Source of the DNA: Mimachlamys varia
Taxonomy: Eukaryota; Mollusca; Bivalvia; Pectinida; Pectinidae
NCBI GenBank assembly: GCA_947623455.1
Contig: OX392527.1
Coordinates: 9,482,001-9,546,000, forward strand
DNA length: 64,000 bases
Direction of reading: 5' to 3'
The notes under the pieces are model-generated. The model made no database searches. It saw only the letters and a program-made list of their open reading frames with translations, and was not told the DNA's origin. Shown one piece after another: positions 20,612 through 32,452 of the stretch. Numbering within the stretch: position 1 is the stretch's first letter; every line of letters begins with the position of its first letter. The position numbers and the translations under genes were made by a program.

Positions 20612-20935
20612 GCTTTAATACAAGTAGTATTTTGTTCAACTAAGATAATGAAATTGACACTTCAAGCTAGTCCAAAGGCTTGATATAATGATATATTCTG
20701 ACTTGGTTACATTTGATTTTCTTTAGCTCAAGCCATTGAATGACAAGTTCATACTAAGAAATGTTACCAATTTTTTTTATCTGCATGATGTGATAGGTCA
20801 AATTCAAAGGTCTGCCAATATTTGAATGACAAATTCATTTGCCAAAATCATTGGAACATTTCTTACTTTATTCAGTCCATGTACAGTTTGTTTTTTATTT
20901 TACAAGATGGTCAGTAAGACTAATACAGGGTTTTC
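20612..20935. other. 3' flank of the 4-TM gene, no feature recognised
   Basis: A/T-rich sequence follows the stop at 20,609-20,611. I see no canonical AATAAA within the first 300 bp, no conserved frame and no repeat; the atgtacagtttg segment near 20,880 echoes the end of the coding frame (20,591). Confidence 0.4.
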
Positions 20936-22075
20936 TTAGCAACATTTTAGCTCACTTGCCCTTTGGGTATGCCATGGTGCTTTGTCCATCATTTATCATT
21001 CCTTCCGGGATCAACATTTTCATTCAAACAATCTGCCCGGTATTCTCAATTTCTGAAAGGCCCAGGGCTGATATCGGGCCTGTAGCATGCTGGGATGAAG
21101 GGCTATCAAGTTTGTTCAATTAAAAGGAAGCTCTAAAATTCTACTAGCAATATCCTCTAAATAACCTAAATGCCCAGGATACCAATAATAGGCCCGTAAC
21201 ATGTTGCATTAATTGGCCATGGGATGAAAGGCTACCACATTAATTCAAATGAATGGCCGTGACTCACTTTCAAGGTCACATGGGTCAAATCTTTCAAAAT
21301 ATTGTCAAACAACTTTTTCTCATTGACCAAAAGTCCCAGGTTACTGGTAAAGTAGCATGCTGGGATGAAGGGCTAAAAAGTTTGTTCAAATGAATAACCT
21401 TGACCCTTCAGGGTCATAGGGGTCAAATATTTTAAAGTCTTTAAACAACTTCTTGGTAACTGAAAGGCACATGATACTGCTATTAGGCATGTAGCATACT
21501 TAGATGAAGGGCTACCATGTTTGTTCAAATGAATTAAGGGGCCGCAGTGGCCTAGTGGTTAAGGTGTTCCGACATTTTACCACTAGCCCTCCACCTCGGG
21601 GTTGTGAGTTCAAATCCCATGTGTGGCAGTTGCCAGGTACTGACTGTAGGTCAGTGGTTTTTCACCGGGTACTCTGGCTTTCCTCCACCTCCAAAACCTG
21701 GCACATCCTTAAATGACCCTAGCTGTTAATAGGACGTAAAACAAAATAGACCAAACCAAATCAAATCAAATGAATTACCTTAACCCACTTTGAAGGCCAC
21801 AGTGACATCTTCAAACAGCTTCTTCTTAATTATAACCAAAAGGCTCTGAGTTATGATATTTGGCCTGTAGAGTGATTGGATAAATGACTATAGCTATACG
21901 TTTGTTGAGATGAATGACTTTGAAAGTCACAAATATAATATATTAATATCTTTCAGTGTATTATCTTGATCTCAGACACTGCTGTTTTGCCTGTATCTGA
22001 ATTTTAGTTCACTTTTAATATTAAAATATAAAATATTTAATATTAATTTTTAGCAGATGAGCGATTCAGACCCAT
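20936..22075. repeat. Interspersed element with ~165-bp internal periodicity
   Basis: About six diverged modules carry the shared blocks gtagcatgctgggatgaagg, gctaccaagtttgttcaaat, gaatgaccttgaccc, aaggtcacaggggtcaaat and caacttcttct. A SINE interrupts it at 21,537-21,766. No coding capacity. Related 'ggtcacaggggtca' text reappears up to about 23,000. Confidence 0.65.
21537..21766 (+). mobile_element. tRNA-derived SINE with 11-bp target duplication
   Basis: The 5' end (ggggccgcagtggcctagtg, gttaagg) has a pol III box A (tggcctagtgg), and agttcaaatcc gives box B, so the head is tRNA-like. A central block (gtcagtggttttt ... gggtactctggctttcctcc) resembles the conserved core shared by metazoan SINE families. 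The tail is an (atcaa)-type repeat. The direct repeat CAAATGAATTA flanks it at 21526-21536 and 21767-21777. It is not a functional tRNA gene. Confidence 0.88.
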
Positions 22076-22129
22076 TGGGCTTCTTTTTAGTTCACCTTGT
22101 GGTCTTATACGATTGTCTCTCTGCCAATT

Positions 22130-22610
22130 CTTAGCTAGGGAGTCGGCAGGCCCCCAGGTACATGAGAGGTGGGGTCAAATATGGGAAATATAGTAATTTC
22201 TTTAAATTTTACTTCTTCTGTAGAATGAAAGGATTTGTTCCATATTTGGGCTGAACCATCAATCCTTAGATGAAAAGGATTAAATTTTGTATCCATTGTA
22301 AATGGTAGGTCTGACCCCTGAAGAGTCGAATAGGGGAAATGAAGCAAATTCTTCATTAAAATCCTTCTTCCATAGAAATGAAAGGATTTGTTACATAATT
22401 GGTCTGAAACAACTTTGGATGAAGGGTACCAATTTGGAATAAACTTTGGGACTGAACACCTGGGGACCAGCAGGATAGGGGCCAAATAGTTTTTTTTTTT
22501 TTTAATCTTTCTTCTAAAGGAATGACAGGATATTGTATAAATTAGTCCAGGGTAGTTTTGTATTCAAGTGAGATACGCAGACCAACTGGGACTCTTGTTC
22601 TTTAAATGAA
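22130..22610. repeat. Interspersed repeat, 2-3 diverged ~170-bp modules
   Basis: Shared blocks are tagaatgaaaggatttgttc / tagaaatgaaaggatttgtt, gggaaatatagtaatttctt / gggaaatgaagcaaattctt, and ctgaaccatcaatccttaga / ctgaaacaactttggatgaa. It is followed by a T-run (22,490-22,503). No gene. Confidence 0.55.
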
Positions 22611-23086
22611 TTCTTCTGAAATATCAAAATGTCAAGTTATGCTATTTGGCCGGTTATGACTTTCTAGAAAAGTAACTTTGACCTAATTTCAATATCACAG
22701 GGGTCAGATATGTTAAAACCAACTACCGGTACTGCAACGCTAAAAGGTCTAGAGATCTAAAGATGATATTTAGCTGGTAGCTTCCTCAGTAAGATCTAAA
22801 CGAAGTTCACAATTAAGAATAACCTTGAGCTGCTTCGAATGTCATAGGGGGTCACTTATATCAAAACCTTGTGATATAGTGTGTATTTGGCTGGTTACTT
22901 TCTTGGAAGGTACCAAACAAATTTTGTGAACAAAAATGACTTTGATAAACTTTCAAGGTCACAGGGGTCAAACCTGTTTAAATGTTTTAACATGTTCTTT
23001 TGAATGATTTCCAGAGAAGATTTAGTTCACTTTAAGGTTACAAGTCAAGTGAGAGATTAATACCATATGTGTGATTCAGGCCCATT

Positions 23087-23344
23087 CACAGGGACATGAG
23101 AATTTGTTACAGCTAGTTTTGGACCTAAAATCGGGTGTTTAGAGTATTTTTACACATTTGGGGGGGTTCAGACTAATTTTCGATAAAAATGCCCCCTCAA
23201 TGGTTATTAAAGCTAAATCTTTTATGACCATTGAGGGGGCATTTTCATCGAAAATTAGTCTGAACCCCCCAAATGTGTAAAATTACTCTTAAACATCTTT
23301 TTTTAGGTCCAAAACTAGCTGTAACAAATTCTCATGTCCCTGTG
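23087..23344. mobile_element. 258-bp near-perfect palindromic MITE with 8-bp target duplication
   Basis: The left arm, cacagggacatgagaatttg onward, is mirrored almost completely by the right arm ending caaattctcatgtccctgtg. The loop is only about 20-30 bp around gttattaaagctaaatcttt. GGCCCATT lies immediately outside both ends (23079-23086 and 23345-23352). No open frame. An 8-bp duplication is usual for hAT-type transposases; the superfamily assignment is inference. Confidence 0.93.
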
Positions 23345-23354
23345 GGCCCATTTA

Positions 23355-24570
23355 CCAGTTTGTATTCATAAATTGGGCTGTTGAGTGAGGACACACATAT
23401 AAAAATGACTTTAATACTGATGAACACAGAGTGGTATTTGTATGAATGGCATGTAAATGAAGTATACATCGATACATTTTAGAGGATATTAACAATGACT
23501 ATGATATATCATGCAAACTTACTGCAGAGTTGTATTAAATCAAAGTTGCTGGAGTTTTTGTCCGTAAATAAAAAGTTATATATATGGAGCTGCATATATT
23601 CTATAAGAACCATTTCTTCATCACATATTTGAAGCCTGAATGTGTATGTACATGTACCGTATACACTTAGATGCCCTATTTCTAATAGTACTGCTGTTAT
23701 AGCCATGTGTTTTATTGACTTACTTCTCCTTTGACACAGTTAAGTAATGATTAAAAAATCAAATTGATAAGATCAAACTGTTGTTCCCTCTGTGCTAAAG
23801 CCTCGCTCCCAAGTATTGTCCTTGGCCATACTCCGTCATTGTCTGGATGCATTCCCACCCCTTATCCTGGGCTCTAGTGCTGCCACCAATCCTTTCCCAT
23901 TGAGCATGAGCACAGGGGCTAGGCACGGACCTATGTCACTATGAAATGATGATCAGAGGGGGGGGGGGTATATTTGAGAGAGGTAAAATAATTATCTGAC
24001 AATTATTTCTTAGTGACATACATGTAGTAGGTCTGTGTGCCTGGCTAGCCCCATGTGCCATTGAGTAGTTTAAGTTTCTGTTTAAGCACTGGATTGGTTT
24101 TTTTTTTCAAAAAAAAAATCACATTGTTGAGTTTTGTGAGAATTACAGCTAACTAAACAGGATACCAGTATACATTTTGAAAAGACTGAAAATGTAAGGT
24201 CTGGGGTATCATTTTGTACTGTCTTAATATAATAACTTATCATCTAAAATCTTATCTGCATTTGTAATGACTATGACAATGTGTGTTTATACAATTTTGT
24301 ATATAAATGAATACTAATACATTGTATGTATTGTGATAAAACAGGTTTTGTGCCATATTAAATGGGGATATGATTTGTGTATTTTTATAGCTGTTTTTTA
24401 TGTTGTGCTACTTGCTTACAATATTTATAAATCTGGAATTAAAGGTTGGTTCAAAATATGCCATATGTGTTTGTTTAAGATACAAAATTGTAATGACGGA
24501 GTAATAGTTTAGAGTCAAGCAGGGGACTTGTACTGTTATATACTATTAATTTAAACGATACTGTTTGTAT
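23355..24570. other. Non-coding stretch, simple features only
   Basis: No convincing exon or element was recognised. There is a G-run at about 23,958-23,968 and a T-run followed by an A-run at about 24,097-24,118. The frame 23,509-23,706 (minus) shows no recognisable motif. Confidence 0.4.
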
Positions 24571-24579
24571 ACTATAAAC

Positions 24580-26770
24580 CCATTGCAAACCCCTGTGGGT
24601 TGTCACAGCGTGTCGTCAATGTACATTACAAACCCCTGTGGGTTGTCACAGCATGTCGTCAGTGTACATTACAAACCCCTGTGAGTTTTCACAGCATGTC
24701 GTCAATGTACATTACAAACCCCTGTGGGTTGTCACAGCGTGTCGTCAATGTACATTACAAACCCCTGTGGGTTTTCACAGTGTGTCGTCAATGTAAATTA
24801 CAAACCCCTGTCGGTTGTCATAGCATGTGGTCAATGTACATGTACATTACAAACCCCTGTGGGTTGTCACAGCATGTCGTCAATGTACATTACAAACCCC
24901 TGTGAGTTGTCACAGCATGTCGTCAATGTACATTACAAACCCCTGTGGGTTGTCATATCATTTCGTCAATGTACATTACAAACCCCTGTGGGTTGTCATA
25001 GCATGTGGTCAATGTACATACGAACCCCTGTGGATTGTCATAGCATGTGGTCAATGTACATTACAAACCCCTGTGGGTTGTCACAGCATGTTGTCAATGT
25101 ACATGTACATTACAAACCCCTGTGGGTTGTCACAGCATGTCGTCAATGTACATTACAAACCCCTGTGGGTTGTCACAGCGTGTCGTCAATGTACATTACA
25201 AACCCCTGTGGGTTGTCACAGCATGTCGTCAGTGTACATTACAAACCCCTGTGAGTTGTCACAGCATGTCGTCAATGTACATTACAAACCCCTGTGGGTT
25301 GTCACAGCGTGTCGTCAATGTACATTACAAACCCCTGTGGGTTTTCACAGTGTGTCAATGTAAATTACAAACCCCTGTGGGTTGTCATAGCATGTGGTCA
25401 ATGTACATGTACATTACAAACCCCTGTGGGTTGTCACAGCATGTCGTCAATGTACATTACAAACCCCTGTGGGTTGTCACAGCGTGTCGTCAATGTACAT
25501 TACAAACCCCTGTGGGTTGTCACAGCATGTCGTCAGTGTACATTACAAACCCCTGTGAGTTGTCACAGCATGTCGTCAATGTACATTACAAACCCCTGTG
25601 GGTTGTCACAGCGTGTCGTCAATGTACATTACAAACCCCTGTGGGTTTTCACAGTGTGTCGTCAATGTAAATTACAAACCCCTGTGGGTTGTCATAGCAT
25701 GTGGTCAATGTACATGTACATTACAAACCCCTGTGGGTTGTCACAGCATGTCGTCAATGTACATTACAAACCCCTGTGAGTTGTCACAGCATGTCGTCAA
25801 TGTACATTACAAACCCCTGTGGGTTGTCATATCATTTCGTCAATGTACATTACAAACCCCTGTGGGTTGTCATAGCATGTGGTCAATGAACATACGAACC
25901 CCTGTGGATTGTCATAGCATGTGGTCAATGTACATTACAAACCCCTGTGGGTTGTCACAGCATGTTGTCAATGTACATGTACATTACAACCCCTGTGGGT
26001 TGTCACAGCATGTGGTCAATGTACATTACAAACCCCTGTGGGTTGTCACAGCATGTCGTCAATGTACATTACAAACCCCTGTGGTTTTTCACAGCGTGTC
26101 GTCAATGTACATTACAAACCCCTGTGTGTTGTCACAGCGCATGTCACAATGTACATTACAAACCCCTGTGAGTTGTCACAGCGTGTCGTCAATGTACATT
26201 ACAAACCCCGGTGGGTTGTCAAAGCATGTCGTCAATGTACATTACAAACCCCTGTGGGTTTTCACAGTGTGTCGTCAATGTAAATTACAAACCCCTGTGG
26301 GTTGTCATAGCATGTGGTCAATGTACATGTACATTACAAACCCCTGTGGGTTGTCACAGCATGTCGTCAATGTACATTACAAACCCCTGTGGGTTGTCAC
26401 AGCGTGTCGTCAATGTACATTACAAACCCCTGTGGGTTGTCACAGCATGTCGTCAGTGTACATTACAAACCCCTGTGAGTTGTCACAGCATGTCGTCAAT
26501 GTACATTACAAACCCCTGTGGGTTGTCACAGCGTGTCGTCAATGTACATTACAAACCCCTGTGGGTTTTCACAGTGTGTCGTCAATGTAAATTACAAACC
26601 CCTGTGGGTTGTCATAGCATGTGGTCAATGTACATGTACATTACAAACCCCTGTGGGTTGTCACAGCATGTCGTCAATGTACATTACAAACCCCTGTGAG
26701 TTGTCACAGCATGTCGTCAATGTACATTACAAACCCCTGTGGGTTGTCATAGCATGTCGTCAATGTATTT
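24580..26770. repeat. 43-bp satellite-like array with higher-order structure
   Basis: About 50 copies of gtacattacaaacccctgtg plus ggttgtcacagcatgtcgtc plus aat. Marker variants (ttttcacagtgtgtcg; gtcatagcatgtgg followed by a 6-bp insertion giving tgtacatgtacat) recur at about 24,724, 25,294, 25,598, 26,211 and 26,518. That defines a seven-unit higher-order repeat of about 304-307 bp. Since 43 = 3x14+1, all three plus frames stay open by turns, so the overlapping open frames (up to 330 codons) are artefacts. There are no unique spacers, so this is not a CRISPR array. Confidence 0.96.
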
Positions 26771-26954
26771 TACATAACAACTTACAGTATACGTACTACG
26801 CGTTGTGTTTCAAAAAAAACATGTACAGCTGTCTTTATAAGCGCGGACCCGTGATATAAGTAACTAATAAGACGTATAGACATTACTACTCGCCCAATCA
26901 TTGTTCCTGGCCATGTATCTTGGCCGTGTCCCTACTTTGTGGTCATCTCCAGAC

Positions 26955-27095
26955 ATAGTCCGAAGGGTTCGGACACTAGCTATGATCCGTTGATATATTG
27001 GGACATCAATATAGCTAGCTGCTCTACTACGAGCCGCTACAGCGGTCCCAATATTTCAGTTTATCATAGTATAGAGTGAGAACCCTTCGGACTAC
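26955..27095. repeat. Imperfect inverted-repeat element
   Basis: agtccgaagggttc at 26957 is mirrored by gaacccttcggact at 27080-27093. Inner segments also pair (tagctatgat/atcatagta; atattgggac/gtcccaatat). It is flanked by similar ctccagacatag / ctccaggcatag direct repeats (about 26,948 and 27,095), which may be target-site-like. Probably a MITE. Confidence 0.6.
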
Positions 27096-27109
27096 TCCAG
27101 GCATAGACG

Positions 27110-28455
27110 GTCCCTACGACCAAACTAACTTGTATTTATAATTAATAAACCCCATCCACATACGTGAATTTCTACCGTTCCCGTTGGGATTGAATCATCA
27201 AGCGACATCCCCGACAGATTCAGGTACAGTAAGATGAGCATTTCATGATTAATAGAGGATACCACGAGTATTATTCTATACCCAGGAGGCTTACTTATAC
27301 AGCATAAGTTACCACTGGATTCGGAAGTTTTAGACTTGTGTTTCATAAACTGATTATAAAGTGATAACGAGGTCACTATATTGATACTGGAGAAGGAATT
27401 ACCAAGGACACCCAGCAGGAATCGCTTTGTTCTCCCAAGCATACCTTCAATCTACGACTACTATTGAAAACCACCAATGGCTTTTGACCAAACATTCATA
27501 AAATCGCTATTTGTTTAAAACAATGTCCAGTTCGTTTGGACGTTAGCCCCATTGAGCTTTCACTAAACAGTGTACTGGTTATAAATATGTTATGGTAAAA
27601 AACAACGTGGTATATTTCAAAAAGAATCCCGCTTTTTTTTGTAATTGTCCCTTATCACGTGACAACAGTCCGACACTCCAGTAACGGTGCCCTACCATTT
27701 GACTACCACCAAACACTTTGTCAGAACTGATCAGCACTATAATGGATATATGGTCATGGACTGATGGATCACAATGCACCTATATGCAAGCGATGTAAAT
27801 ATCATACATGTATGTTGTATGCTTTCAATATCAAACATTTTATCTGGAACATACTTATATTGCTGACCAACGTGATATTAATATTGGTTAGCCCTGTAAC
27901 GTAACCTTTCGACTGACACGCGACTATTGTGGCTATTATAGTATCAGGTTAGCTTTGGAACCGCTAACATTTGTTAACTGTACGCCGAGAAACCTGGAAG
28001 GGGGATCTGACCCACACCAATGAGGTTCATCATCACTGGCATTATTAATACGAGAAAAAATTATCTTTTTGATTGAAAGAAACACCAACAGTAAACGGGA
28101 AGATACAAAAAAAACACCCACCTAAACGACCTAAAGGCATTGCAATAATACCCAGTGGCTTTCTGGTTATGAGCGCCACAAAGAGTAGGGGGAACGAAAG
28201 GCTTCGACTCGTGATAATGCTTTTTAAAAGTTTGTGAAGTAAAAACATTTAAATAATGTGATCGTGCTTGGACCGCAGACTTGTTTATTGCAATGCAATA
28301 AACAACATCGCTATTGAGGACAGTTTGTGGGAAAAGATGCTGACCGACTCCAGTGCGACCCCGAGTCCTCCAAAACTTGGAGGATCGACAGCCACATCAA
28401 TACCAAGAGTCCTGAAGGTAGTAACGACCGAGTCCTTCCTTCGCGTCATCTGTTG
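27110..28455. other. Non-coding stretch, no feature recognised
   Basis: Several open frames of 60-136 codons occur on both strands, but none shows a recognisable domain, splice-supported exon or repeat. It may contain the distal flank of the LINE insertion. Confidence 0.4.
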
Positions 28456-28579
28456 TGTACAAAGTTTCAAAGTTTATTCGTACACTCCAGACACACAATG
28501 TGTGTGTAACAGGAGGTCAATTAATTTAAACACATATGAATGGCAGAACCAAGTAGCTAGTTACATGTACATTTTACAT

Positions 28580-28744
28580 ACATACACTTTCATACGTGCA
28601 CACAAGCATACATACTTACATGAAATACAATACATACATACAGTCCATACATACAATCCATATACTACGACGCATTAGTGCGTGCAAGATTACAATATAA
28701 TGCATGAATAAAATACAAAGCACACATATACTTGCATGCATACA

Positions 28745-28776
<32 letters not shown>

Positions 28777-28800
28777 CACACATACATACATACATATATT
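28580..28800. repeat. CATA / CGCA / CA microsatellite in LINE 3' UTR
   Basis: Runs of catacatacatac, cacgcacgcacgcacgca and acacacacacacacac occur across the interval, densest at 28,742-28,790. They account for the small His/Thr-rich open frames here. Confidence 0.9.
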
Positions 28801-28927
28801 CTAGTTACATACATATATTCTAGTTTCATTTCATACCTACAGGATATATGCAAAAATACTATACGATGCATGAGTACAACACCTATTATGCATACTTACA
28901 TTGTACATACAATAATTCATCAATTCA

Positions 28928-31900
28928 TTAATTGTTATTATTAATTATTATTTTTTCTAGTTTTTGTAAGAATTTTACTACTTTCTTGAGGAGTACAATG
29001 TTACAAATCATAAACATTCCTTTCATTTTCATATTATTTGGATTTTTATAGAAATATTCTGGAACGTATTTGTGGCGCATTTGTTTAACAGACTCGTTTT
29101 CACATTGATAAAGATAATGGAACTCGTCACCTATAGATGTGGTACATAGAGGACACGTTCTATCATGCCGGGGCACACCTGCCCATCGACCAGTTTCAAT
29201 TGGTAATTTGAAGTTAGATGTTCGGAATCTACACAGTGTTTTCCTTTCTTCTGGATTAAGTTTGATTAGATAAGGCTCTAATTTCCATTCATTTTTAAAA
29301 TTTGAATATGTTTTGCCACGTGAAGAAATATCTATATCATTGTACCATTTTTGGATGAATTGATCAATCAATCTTTGTTTAACAATACACTTTAAATAAT
29401 TTCTATTTACAATACACGTATATTGGTTATTCCACATACTGTTATATCCAGTATTATTAAAAATCGATTTAATAAACGTCAACCATTTAAAATCTAATTG
29501 GTCTCGCGATTGGAGTTTATTCATTAGATGATATAAGTTACTTGAAAGTTTGTTATCACCTGTGATAAGTTTATGCCAGAAAGTCACCATTCTTGCCTTA
29601 ATATCTATTTCCAAAGGATAACGACCAAGTTCTCCATATATCATAAAATTTGGTGTATTATTCCTTAAGTTTAAAATTCTTTTGCAAAACTGTAGATGTA
29701 TTTTTTCAACACTAGATACATTTTCAAAACCCCATATCTCGCAAGCATACGTCAAGATCGGGGCCACAAGTGAGTCAAATAGTTTAAGTTGAATATCAAC
29801 AGATAATGGAACATTCCTAATTTTTTTATAAAGACCATATAATGCCTTTCTAGCTTGTTCAGACAATTTGTTCCTGGCTTTTGTAAACTTACCGTTATAA
29901 TAAAACAGTAAACCAAGATAAGAGTACGAGTCTACAATGTTTAACTGTTCATTGTTATAGGTAAATGAATATGTACGTTTTTCAAAAATAATGACTTTTG
30001 TTTTTTGTGTATTGACAGATAGTTTCCAGGTTTCGCAGTAACTTTGGAAACAGTTTAGAGCATTCTGAAGACCAGTTTTGGTTTCAGATAACAACACGGT
30101 GTCGTCAGCATACAATATAACAAACAATTTCAAATACAATCCAATATGGGTCAGACACGCTGTTTCAATTTCTTTCAAATGGCTAACATTATTTTCACTA
30201 AAAAAGTCTTCTAAATCATTTAAGAATAGAGAAAACAGAAACGGTGACAAATTTTCCCCTTGTTTCAAACCGACATTGCAAATAAAAAAATCAGATGACT
30301 CACTTCCGTTTTTAACACAGGATTTTGTGTTTAGGTACAAATTATAAATGACTTTAAATACTTTACCACATATATTATGGGATATTAGTTTCTTCCATAG
30401 TCCGACACGCCAAACAGTATCAAATGCTTTCTTAAAGTCTACAAATGAACAGTACATTTTTTTTCCTTGTGAGAAATATAAAGAAATTAATGAGTGTATT
30501 ATAAAGATATTTTCTGTTGTAGAATAACCTTTTCTAAAACCTGCTTGAGCATTTGATATAAGATTGGTTTCATCAGCAAATTTATTAAGTCTTTCATTAA
30601 TTATTGACGTAAAAAGTTTTCCAAAACAAGAAACAAGTGTAATAGCTCTATAGTTGTCTGGGTCAGTATCGTCACCTTTGTTTTTGTAAATTGGTTTAAT
30701 TACACCAACTGTCCAGGATTCTGGGATTAATCCAGTGTTTAGAATTATGTTAAACAATTTCACATATATAGATAAAAATATGTTGCTAGTGTTCTTAATG
30801 TACTCATTCAAAATACCATCAATTCCACTCGCTTTGTTATTTTTCAGGTTTTGAATAGATTTTTTCACTTCCTCTTCTGAAATTGCCTCATTGAGAATTG
30901 AGATATATTGGTCATCCTGTATTTCAGGAAAATCAAACTCCTCATCATGACTTGTAGCTGTGCTAAGATTTTTGAAATATTCATGTAATTCATTTATGGA
31001 AACATGTGCTGTTTGCGAAGTTTTAGACCCGTTAAGTTTATTGAGGATATCCCAAATTTTCTTAGGATCTTTACTAAAGCATTCTCTAATTTCCCTTTCC
31101 CCGCGAAATCGATAAGATTTATAACACTTATTCATCTCAAGTTTATATTTTTTACTGCATCTCTTTAAAGCGTTTTTATTCACTGAATTTTTCAAAATAT
31201 GATATTTTCTTTTTGCTTCATGGAATTCTTTTCTGCGTTTAGCACAGTCACCAGTATACCAGGGTTTACTTGTAATGAGATGCTTCCTATTTTGATTACA
31301 ATTATAAACATTTTTAACTCCAAATGCAGTCGTCGCGGACGACGTGAATAAATCACCAATACTAGTAATAATATTGTTCATTTCATCTTTAGTTATATCA
31401 TCGTTGGGTTTGTTTATTAGTTTATTTAAATATCTATCAATGTCTAACAATTTACCTTCATTATTATTTTTAATAACAGAAGTGAAATTCAGTTTTTCAT
31501 CATTTTTCCATTTTATAGGTCTGTATGTAGTAGCAGTATCTATATGTTTAGTATCAATGTGATGATTTGAATAGTGAAAGGCAAACTTGAGTCTGCAGTG
31601 AATGTCTGAGAACAGCGGATTAAAGTCAACTATTTCGAAATCAGATGTTGTATAAAAAAGATACGAAGATACAATTAGATAATCAACTACCGTTGCATCA
31701 CTACATGTTTTTTTGCCAATAAACTTATCTTTTCCGATTCGTCCATTTGCTATATATAAATTGTTCTGCTTGCAAAGGTCAAGCAGTTTCCTACCATAAT
31801 TATTGACTCTAGCGTTACATTCGCTATATCTTGATAGGGGTATGTTATACTGTCTCAATTTTTCAAAGTCATACATAAATTTATATAATTCATCGCTCGT

Positions 31901-32452
31901 GTCTATGTTGAGCACCTCGGATAAAGAATCGTCAGGTTCAATGAAATCGGGTAAATTATGAGTTTTAGCATTGAAATCTCCAATCAGAGCAACTTGGCAA
32001 TCATTTCTAGAGAGAGATATCATCTCGTTTTCGATTTCAGAAAACGCATCGGGTGAAGAATATTTGGAATTTTCTGGGGGTATATAAACACACCCAATCA
32101 ATAGATTTAGGTCAATTTTTGACACTGTTAACCATTGAATATATTCAGATTCTGTTTGATGAAAAGTTAACTTTGACTTAAGAGATGTCTTATATATTAT
32201 TACAATTCCTCCGGATTTTCTGACACATTTTTTTCTATTTTTAACATAATAAGAATAGTTATCGGGCACAGTAAGAACATCTAAATCATCAGTTTTACTT
32301 TCTACACACACAATAATGTCACATGATTGAATAAGGTCCTGAAACTCAGGAAGTATGAGTTTTCTTTTTAAACCACAAACATTTATACATGAAAAGTTTA
32401 AGTCAAAATTGTCGTCTACACCACATAAGGGTAGACCTCCTGTGGCGCTGTC
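28928..32452 (-). CDS. LINE ORF2: AP endonuclease - reverse transcriptase polyprotein
   Basis: The frame opens directly after a TAG at 32455-32453 and runs 1174 codons. ORF2p nicks target DNA and reverse-transcribes the element RNA in place. Numbered from the codon after TAG, the endonuclease begins INVCGLKRKL at about residue 27, with GDFNAKT (158-164) and SDIH (282-285). The RT region shows GFRKGYSTTEN (about 638), FVDFKKAFD (670-678), GLKQGENLSPFLF (about 728) and catalytic YADD (781-784). The C-terminal knuckle is CPLC ... DEFHYLYQC (CX2CX8HX4C, about 1100-1117). No ATG precedes the endonuclease motifs: the first candidate start inside the frame is a GTG at 32311, and the first ATG lies well inside the domain. 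Its start mechanism is therefore open; see the finding on the shared frame with ORF1. Confidence 0.95.
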   Translation of the reverse strand, partial: DSATGGLPLCGVDDNFDLNFSCINVCGLKRKLILPEFQDLIQSCDIIVCVESKTDDLDVLTVPDNYSYYVKNRKKCVRKSGGIVIIYKTSLKSKLTFHQTESEYIQWLTVSKIDLNLLIGCVYIPPENSKYSSPDAFSEIENEMISLSRNDCQVALIGDFNAKTHNLPDFIEPDDSLSEVLNIDTSDELYKFMYDFEKLRQYNIPLSRYSECNARVNNYGRKLLDLCKQNNLYIANGRIGKDKFIGKKTCSDATVVDYLIVSSYLFYTTSDFEIVDFNPLFSDIHCRLKFAFHYSNHHIDTKHIDTATTYRPIKWKNDEKLNFTSVIKNNNEGKLLDIDRYLNKLINKPNDDITKDEMNNIITSIGDLFTSSATTAFGVKNVYNCNQNRKHLITSKPWYTGDCAKRRKEFHEAKRKYHILKNSVNKNALKRCSKKYKLEMNKCYKSYRFRGEREIRECFSKDPKKIWDILNKLNGSKTSQTAHVSINELHEYFKNLSTATSHDEEFDFPEIQDDQYISILNEAISEEEVKKSIQNLKNNKASGIDGILNEYIKNTSNIFLSIYVKLFNIILNTGLIPESWTVGVIKPIYKNKGDDTDPDNYRAITLVSCFGKLFTSIINERLNKFADETNLISNAQAGFRKGYSTTENIFIIHSLISLYFSQGKKMYCSFVDFKKAFDTVWRVGLWKKLISHNICGKVFKVIYNLYLNTKSCVKNGSESSDFFICNVGLKQGENLSPFLFSLFLNDLEDFFSENNVSHLKEIETACLTHIGLYLKLFVILYADDTVLLSETKTGLQNALNCFQSYCETWKLSVNTQKTKVIIFEKRTYSFTYNNEQLNIVDSYSYLGLLFYYNGKFTKARNKLSEQARKALYGLYKKIRNVPLSVDIQLKLFDSLVAPILTYACEIWGFENVSSVEKIHLQFCKRILNLRNNTPNFMIYGELGRYPLEIDIKARMVTFWHKLITGDNKLSSNLYHLMNKLQSRDQLDFKWLTFIKSIFNNTGYNSMWNNQYTCIVNRNYLKCIVKQRLIDQFIQKWYNDIDISSRGKTYSNFKNEWKLEPYLIKLNPEERKTLCRFRTSNFKLPIETGRWAGVPRHDRTCPLCTTSIGDEFHYLYQCENESVKQMRHKYVPEYFYKNPNNMKMKGMFMICNIVLLKKVVKFLQKLEKIIINNNN

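Noticed and set aside
21538..21612. Possible tRNA gene (box A and box B present)
   Set aside because: It is the head of a SINE: flanking target duplication, SINE core and atcaa tail, and no convincing cloverleaf.
24600..26860. Multiple overlapping open frames up to 330 codons, and a CRISPR-like appearance
   Set aside because: They come from the 43-bp tandem array (3x14+1). Repeats abut with no unique spacers and the genome is animal, so neither proteins nor a CRISPR array.
27125..28678. Cluster of 60-136-codon frames on both strands
   Set aside because: No domain, no splice-supported context, frames overlap on opposite strands.
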